A stretch of 64,000 nucleotides of DNA from Punctularia strigosozonata HHB-11173 SS5 (taxonomy: Eukaryota > Basidiomycota > Agaricomycetes > Corticiales > Punctulariaceae), in NCBI RefSeq assembly GCF_000264995.1, contig NW_006767437.1, forward strand, positions 1,941,428-2,005,427. The letters run 5' to 3'. The translations under genes and the position numbers were made by a program. Below are positions 60,412 through 64,000 of the stretch, piece after piece. Position 1 is the first letter of the stretch; each line of letters begins with the position of its first letter. The notes below the pieces were generated by a model, which saw nothing but the letters and a program-made list of their open reading frames with translations, was not told the origin of the DNA and did no database searches.

Positions 60412-62999
60412 ATGCCTGATCCACCAGGACACCATCCAGCTGAGGAAGTCCAGGCTACTTTCACCTGTGGTGGCCAGGTCTGCCAGTGTTGCTTTGTACG
60501 GTTTCAGCCTGGCAAAACAACCTTTACTACTGTGCTCAGCTCTCGTTCATCGCGTTCTGGCGAAGCGTTCAGAATATGCTGTGTGGCCTGTACAGAGTAT
60601 TATAGAATGAAGGCTGCTGCAAGTGAGTCCACATTGTGACAGGCATCCGTGTTATACACACAACATTGTCTTCAGCTTCCTCGTGGTCATCGTTGCATAC
60701 AAGTGCTCCACTCTATAGCGAGGCTATTCATCAAGATGTCTCTGCAGCTCAGCGAGGGCAAGGTATGTTCTAAAGCTACCTCCCAGCCCTATACCAGTTG
60801 ACTCTTCTCAGGAACAGCTCCTATTCAGCTAATTGGCACGGCGCATGGACTTTCTGGGCCCCAAGTTTCTTTGATCCCTCCACAAGTAGGCCGACGGAGT
60901 ATCCACTCACTGCACCCTGTCAGTGCTGTCCTTCCTGCTGTCCCTCGGGTAGCACAGGTGACAGGCACACCTATTGGCTACACCCCAGCGCATGGTCAGC
61001 TTGGCTCTCAGCTTGCTATATACCAGTCTCATGCTAGCGGCTTGTCTGAAACATTCAACGCGTCTGTCTTGATGGGTCGAATTGTCTGTAGTGGGAGCAG
61101 CCAGAAGCTTGAGAACATTGGAGTATGCCAGCAACATTTCTATAAGACTTATCTAACTTTGATGAATCACGTCTCCCATAGGATATTGGCATCGGTGTCC
61201 CAGCAATCCCTGCACGTATTGGATTAGCAGAGCTCAAGCAATGCCTCTTTCACGCTCTTGCTCCTCGGTACAACAAGTGGTCGGAAAACTATCCTCTAGA
61301 ACTTGATGCTATAAACGTTCACTACAAGAAGCAGATTACGCCCCTCCTCCCAATGTCTCCAGATATTAATATTGTCTGGCGATTCTTGGTGAAGAAAGGA
61401 GGGGGCAAGAATGCTGTTGAAAGCTTTCAGCCAGATACTGAGCTTCCTCTCTGGCTCGTCGTTGAAGAAGAGATGTATGATCGTATTATAGGTCATATCT
61501 CACAGACACAGTCTACTTCTGAGGCCAGCTATGTGAGTCACTCTTACATTGCATTTCTCTTCCAAGAACTTACCTCGCTCCTTAGGATGATCAGGCCCAA
61601 ACAGAAAGACACAAAATGTCTGGCCGAATATCACCAACTTTGACATACATGAGTCCCTCCCAGGAGCCAATTCAGTCTCTCACAGACAGCTCGCGGGCGA
61701 AATCAGTAAGAGTCAGATTCTTGATACTATTGTCTATGCTGAGCGTACTCCTCTAGACTGAAAGAACACTGACCACCACTCGTTCGCCTCCTGGTTCACC
61801 TCCAGCTACACCTCCTCCATCCAAGCGGCTGATGACTGCAGAATTGTTCACCTCCCCGAGTCGTTATAAGGACAGACTTGATGCTGCATTGAGCGCTCAG
61901 ATGCGTCTGGACCCTGTTCAGCTTCGTGACATATGTATGTGATTTCTCAGCTGCTATTTCTCTAATCGAATTAAGTCCTCTCTTAGTGGGCAGGAAGTTC
62001 TATCCATCTGTCAGCTTTTATCATCTTCCCAAGCTCTTGCTCAGCCAACTTCTCTCCCATCAAGATCATGTACCTATCACAGGCAATTCCATGCTCCTTC
62101 AATACTGCAAGGAGCTCGAGGGTACCTTGGTCGTCGACATTGCCAATCAGATCGGCGATGGGTCCTTCAAGACTGCACACAAAGCCGAGGTGTCTGTGAG
62201 GACTGGATCTCTTCCCCAGTTGCTTCATGGCACTGTCTGTGCCAAGCAGGTTTATGTGGTCTTGGATAAGAAGCAGAGACATCGTTTAGATGGGATGAAA
62301 GAATTGCGCGAGTGCTATGGCGAACTCAACAACCTTGCATGGGGTTCTGCCCTTCTTCACGATGTTTATGCCTTTATGGCCCGTGAGGAACAGAATCTTG
62401 GCCCTCTGCCCTGGGACTGTCCAAAGATGCAGTTCGTCGAGGCTATGCTTGCCATTTGTCAAGGCCCACAGGAGAAGATTTTCCTTATCAAACAGTGGAT
62501 CCCGATTGAAGATGGCTTCTACAAGTACATTAACAACAATGTTCCTATTCCTGACACCTTTGCTGACGAGGACTTGAATACGCGCGCCGAGTTTTTGTCG
62601 TTTTCGCAGCACGTTCAATGGGTTAAGAGTGGTCAGAAAGTATTTGTCTCGGATCTACAAGGTATGTCCATCGGCGTGCATCTTGCTCAGACACTAATGG
62701 GTGCATCCAGGTGGTCGAGACCTCTTAACTGATCCACAGATCATGACACATCCGTAAGGCGTGAAGTAAATCCACCATCCTAAACCTGACCATGCATCTT
62801 TGCTAGGTCTATGGGTGATGTTTTTGGAGATGGAAACGTCCCATCAGGATTTCTCTGCTTCACCCAAAAGCATCGATGCAACAGGTACTGCTCATACTAT
62901 AAACTGCCTATCCTTCCTATCAAGACTATTCATTGCGGTGCGGGCGTAGCCTCATCTTCAGGTCATCTTAGTGCAATGAGTGTCTCATTGGACGATTAG
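60412..62999 (+). CDS. Alpha-type protein kinase (MHCK/EF2K family)
   Basis: Atypical Ser/Thr kinase. Start at 60412 (MPDPPGHHP) is tentative. The N-terminus is cysteine-rich (CGGQVCQCC then CCVACTEYY), as often seen in basidiomycete alpha-kinases, and may bind zinc. Middle exons are Pro/Ser-rich and include GTPIGYTPAHGQLGSQLA and ITPLLPMSPDINIVWRFL. The catalytic domain starts in the long frame 61926-62732: IGDGSFKTAHKAEV (nucleotide-binding loop), TVCAKQVYV with the likely catalytic Lys, EKIFLIKQWIP, FADEDLNTRAEFLSFSQHVQ and KVFVSDLQG. Downstream exons give GRDLLTDPQIMTHP, then GDGNVPSGFLCF and KHRCNRYC, the C-terminal zinc/Asp-rich signature of alpha-kinases (GxGNxGxxG-like, then HxCNxxC). 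Exon borders in 60640-61930 were not all resolved. Substrate unknown. Confidence 0.8.
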
Positions 63000-63179
63000 T
63001 TACACTTACCCTACTCTATATACCATTTGATGTACAAGGTCTTCAACAGACCTAAAAATGAATCAAGATGCTTCAACGCTCACATTGCTCTTGTCTGAGT
63101 ATAATATGCAAACACGAGTTATCATTCTATGGGATACCTGTTGAAGATGTCCATGTATGTCTATAACATGGGGAGTAAA
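63000..63179. other. Short intergenic region, convergent genes
   Basis: About 180 bp, AT-rich, between the alpha-kinase and the dioxygenase-like fragment. No gene seen. Confidence 0.6.
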
Positions 63180-63700
63180 CTAAACCATATCAGAGGAGGG
63201 GGCCAAAAGCTCCTGGAGGAGCTCATCGCCAGCAAAGGAATATATCGCCAGCCAATCCTCCCATGCATGTGTCTGCTGTGTATCTAAAACACGCTTCAGC
63301 TCTGGATTGTAGGTTGCCAGGGACTTGGCATCCTGGAACTGGTAGTCGTGCCATCTAAAAAGGGAGCCTGCAGTATACATTGTTAGGATCGCCGGATTGA
63401 ACCTTGAGGGATAATAGTGTTGCAGTGGCGAACCACAGCGCTGGGGAAGAAGATGGTACCCCCTGGAGGAAATTCGACCAAGAGGCCAAGTTCCCATAAG
63501 CACATATGACCGCTGACCTCATGATCATAGTCACCAAGGCTGTGAACGGCACACTGGCCAGCAGCATAGTTTGCTGAGTCACGGTGGTCCTTGGTGACGA
63601 CTGAGCTGCCAAGGTTGAAGGTAATCGCAGAAAATGTGCAGTCAGGAAAGGGTTCGTGCAGCTCAGGCTGGTTGTCCATAATCTTCTTCTTCACCAACAT
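63180..63700 (-). pseudogene. 2OG-Fe(II) dioxygenase-like fragment (TET/JBP-type resemblance), frame-broken
   Basis: Two overlapping minus frames together read like one double-stranded beta-helix domain. The upstream frame (63700 to 63383) has FSAITFNLGSSVVTKDHRDS, with HRD as a possible iron-binding HxD, GDYDHEVSGHMCLWELGLLV, EFPPGGTIFFPSAVVRHCNT with a candidate distal iron His. The downstream frame (about 63420 to 63180) has MYTAGSLFRWHDYQFQD and a tail. The switch at about 63400-63420 is not explained by an intron of normal length, so a frameshift is likely. The pattern resembles dioxygenase-like proteins common next to transposons in basidiomycetes (TET/JBP-type). An AG acceptor right before the ATG at 63700 shows that the gene extends further right, but no upstream exon is identified. 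Family call is from motif memory only. Confidence 0.5.
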
Positions 63701-64000
63701 CTGAGAAAAATCCCATGACTATACAGCACTACATAGTCCAATATAGCATCCATAGTTCCATAGCAATGTCAATTTGTATGGTTGCTATGGAGCTGCCTGC
63801 AGTTGCTATAGAGGTACCTGCCAGTGCTATAAAGTGCTATGGGTGCTATAGATCACACTGCCATGACTAAATAGCACAGAGCCAATGCTATGGGCACTAC
63901 AGACACTATGGCAATTTGGTAGTCATCATATGCTCAGTAAATGCCATGATTAATCAGACAAAAAACTAAAATGTTTGATTTTGAAAGAAAATATTTGGAT
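63701..64000. repeat. AT-rich region with scattered GCTAT[AG] repeats
   Basis: The motif GCTATAG/GCTATGG/GCTATAA recurs more than eight times between about 63740 and 63910, irregularly spaced, for example TGCTATAAAGTGCTATGGG and GTGCTATAGATC. It is a degenerate minisatellite, or part of a repetitive element or long intron. No coding potential seen; the window ends within AT-rich sequence. Confidence 0.55.

Overview
The window is nuclear DNA of a filamentous basidiomycete, most likely a wood- or litter-decaying Agaricomycete. The genes are dense and broken by many 45-75 bp introns with GT-AG borders. The gene set fits this: two GH10 xylanases with N-terminal cellulose-binding CBM1 modules, a CHAT/TPR gene relic, an alpha-kinase, an NsdD-type GATA factor, tandem arrestin-like genes and small secreted cysteine-rich proteins. 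No tRNA, rRNA, CRISPR array or operon is visible.

Layout. Positions 1-2426 (minus) hold the 5' part of an APC/C subunit gene (CDC16/APC6). Then come a gene-poor stretch, a secreted protein with a duplicated cysteine domain (5.2-5.9 kb), three tandem arrestin-like paralogues with the same seven-exon structure (7.4-14.0 kb), neutral trehalase (15.3-18.3 kb), a decayed CHAT/TPR gene (18.6-22.5 kb, minus) and an FG-nucleoporin of the Nup57/Nup54 type (22.7-24.6 kb, minus). Next is a 7 kb gene-poor segment carrying three copies of a 123-bp terminal-inverted-repeat element. It is followed by a GATA factor (32.0-34.8 kb), a TauD-type dioxygenase (35.6-37.3 kb, minus), XRN1 (38.5-43.8 kb), and ARP10-like, BRF1 and PEX11 genes, all on the minus strand (44.1-50.6 kb). 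The right part is accessory: three paralogous mini-genes for secreted peptides (51.6-54.3 kb), two tandem GH10 xylanases (55.7-59.8 kb), an alpha-kinase (60.4-63.0 kb) and a frame-broken dioxygenase-like fragment near the right edge.

The most interesting locus is the 51.6-54.3 kb array. Each mini-gene encodes a signal peptide, a short pro-region built entirely of X-Pro/X-Ala dipeptides, and an exactly 18-residue C-terminal peptide with six aligned cysteines. Each also has an intron donor 1-4 nt after the stop codon. This looks like a family of secreted, disulfide-rich peptides matured by stepwise dipeptidyl-peptidase trimming. I do not recognise it as a described family. The housekeeping genes (APC/C, Nup, XRN1, BRF1, ARP10, PEX11, trehalase) show no functional clustering.
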